From an uncultured bacterium (GTDB lineage Bacteria > Actinomycetota > Aquicultoria > SKW223 > CALKMS01): a stretch of DNA of 6,789 nt. Below the pieces are notes generated by a model, which saw nothing but the letters and a program-made list of their open reading frames with translations, searched no databases and was not told where the DNA came from. The stretch is taken from NCBI GenBank assembly GCA_938091145.1, contig CALKMS010000059.1, positions 1 to 6,789 of the forward strand, given 5' to 3'. Both the position numbers and the translations under genes were made by a program. The first letter of the stretch is position 1. The number at the start of each line of letters is the position of its first letter. Of the stretch, positions 6,591 through 6,789 are shown in pieces.

Positions 6591-6663
6591 GGGTCGTGCA
6601 GGGATCGAACCTGCGACCTTGGGATTAAGAGTCCCCTGCTCTACCAAGCTGAGCTAACGACCC
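6587..6663 (-). tRNA. tRNA-Lys(CUU), reads AAG
   Basis: A complete 77-base gene including encoded CCA (6589-6587). The acceptor stem GGGTCGT/ACGACCC pairs over 7 bp with discriminator A at 6590. The D-arm is GCTC-AGCTTGGTA-GAGC, the anticodon loop CTCTTAA gives CTT at 6629-6627, the variable loop is AGGTC, and the T-arm is GCAGG-TTCGATC-CCTGC. The anticodon stem GGGGA/TCCCA has four pairs and an apparent G27-A43 mismatch at its top. A tRNA-Lys(UUU) reading AAA is presumably elsewhere. Confidence 0.96.
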
Positions 6664-6682
6664 AAGTAAATTACAGCTCTAA

Positions 6683-6711
6683 ATTTTAAATTTTTATGCT
6701 TGTCACTGCAA
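6683..6711 (-). promoter_or_regulatory. Candidate sigma-70-type promoter for tRNA-Lys (and perhaps tRNA-Leu)
   Basis: TTGCAG (6711-6706), a 17-base spacer, then TAAAAT (6688-6683), which matches the -10 consensus at five of six positions; the -35 is weak (three of six). Transcription would start about 12-14 bases before the mature tRNA-Lys 5' end, a usual distance. In AT-rich DNA such matches arise by chance, so this is tentative. Confidence 0.4.
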
Positions 6712-6712
6712 C

Positions 6713-6726
6713 TTTTAAGCTTAAAA
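6713..6726. repeat. 14-bp perfect palindrome in tRNA-Arg/tRNA-Lys spacer
   Basis: TTTTAAGCTTAAAA equals its own reverse complement. It lies immediately upstream of the candidate -35 of the tRNA-Lys promoter and downstream of tRNA-Arg. It could be a chance AT-rich palindrome, a protein site, or a weak structure after tRNA-Arg; without a loop it is not a standard terminator. Confidence 0.35.
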
Positions 6727-6740
6727 CAGGACACTTAGAC

Positions 6741-6789
6741 TGGCGCGCCCGGCAGGAATCGAACCTGCGGCCCTCGGATTAGAAGTCCG
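6741..6789 (-). tRNA. tRNA-Arg(UCU), 3' part only (5' half outside window)
   Basis: The 3' 49 bases of a tRNA cut by the right edge. From the 3' end: encoded CCA (6743-6741), discriminator G (6744), acceptor 3' strand CGGGCGC (6751-6745), T-arm GCAGG-TTCGATT-CCTGC, variable loop GGGCC, anticodon 3' stem TCCGA, and loop CTTCTAA with anticodon TCT (6783-6781). Four of the five anticodon stem pairs can be checked within the window and all pair. The GGGCGC-G-CCA end is like that of E. coli argU. It reads AGA/AGG codons. Confidence 0.93.

Noticed and set aside
1..6789. CRISPR array, insertion sequence, prophage or defence system
   Set aside because: No regularly spaced repeats, transposase or integrase genes or terminal repeats are visible; the protein genes are contiguous housekeeping genes. 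tRNA genes can be integration sites, but no att-like duplication is seen.

Overview
This is an AT-rich bacterial segment in which every gene I can support lies on the minus strand. In transcription order (right to left) it holds a tRNA-Arg(UCU) cut by the right edge, tRNA-Lys(CUU), tRNA-Leu(UAG), a 265-base leader, trigger factor (tig), clpP, clpX, valS, and the start of a small membrane-protein gene cut by the left edge. The host cannot be named from this window. ClpX closely resembles the actinobacterial form as I remember it (GPTGCGKT Walker A, late VMYDIPS segment), and ClpP carries a GQAASGAAVLLAAG active-site segment. A low-GC, deep-branching actinobacterial (or Chloroflexota/Firmicutes-like) lineage is therefore a reasonable guess, held weakly. 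All three tRNA genes encode their CCA ends.

Right third (about 6149-6789): three co-directional tRNA genes separated by 77- and 86-base AT-rich spacers. A plausible sigma-70-type promoter precedes tRNA-Lys. Several inverted repeats lie in the spacers, including one that contains the CCA end of tRNA-Lys. The leader between tRNA-Leu and tig has no credible gene. It holds two Shine-Dalgarno-like purine runs without start codons, a compact hairpin, four copies of a 5-base word and a G-rich tract. I see no convincing factor-independent terminator there, so tRNA-Leu may be read through into tig.

Middle (about 2964-6145): tig, clpP and clpX form a tight proteostasis operon. tig and clpP overlap by 38 bases, and clpP starts with GTG inside the tig 3' end. 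clpX follows clpP after 7 bases. Trigger factor folds nascent chains at the ribosome exit, and ClpX unfolds tagged or misfolded proteins into the ClpP chamber. The ClpP catalytic triad and the ClpX IGF docking loop are both present, so a working ClpXP protease is expected.

Left (1-2890): valS follows clpX after a 73-base gap with no recognisable terminator, and appears complete with both catalytic signatures, the editing domain and two CxxC pairs for each of two zinc sites. Its stop codon overlaps the start of the last gene (TAATG). That gene encodes a protein with two predicted membrane segments; its 3' end is outside the window.

Most of the window is conserved housekeeping sequence. I do not see a new defence, mobile or biosynthetic system. 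The points most worth a second look are the tig leader, the inverted repeats around the tRNA-Lys 3' end, and the tig/clpP overlap.
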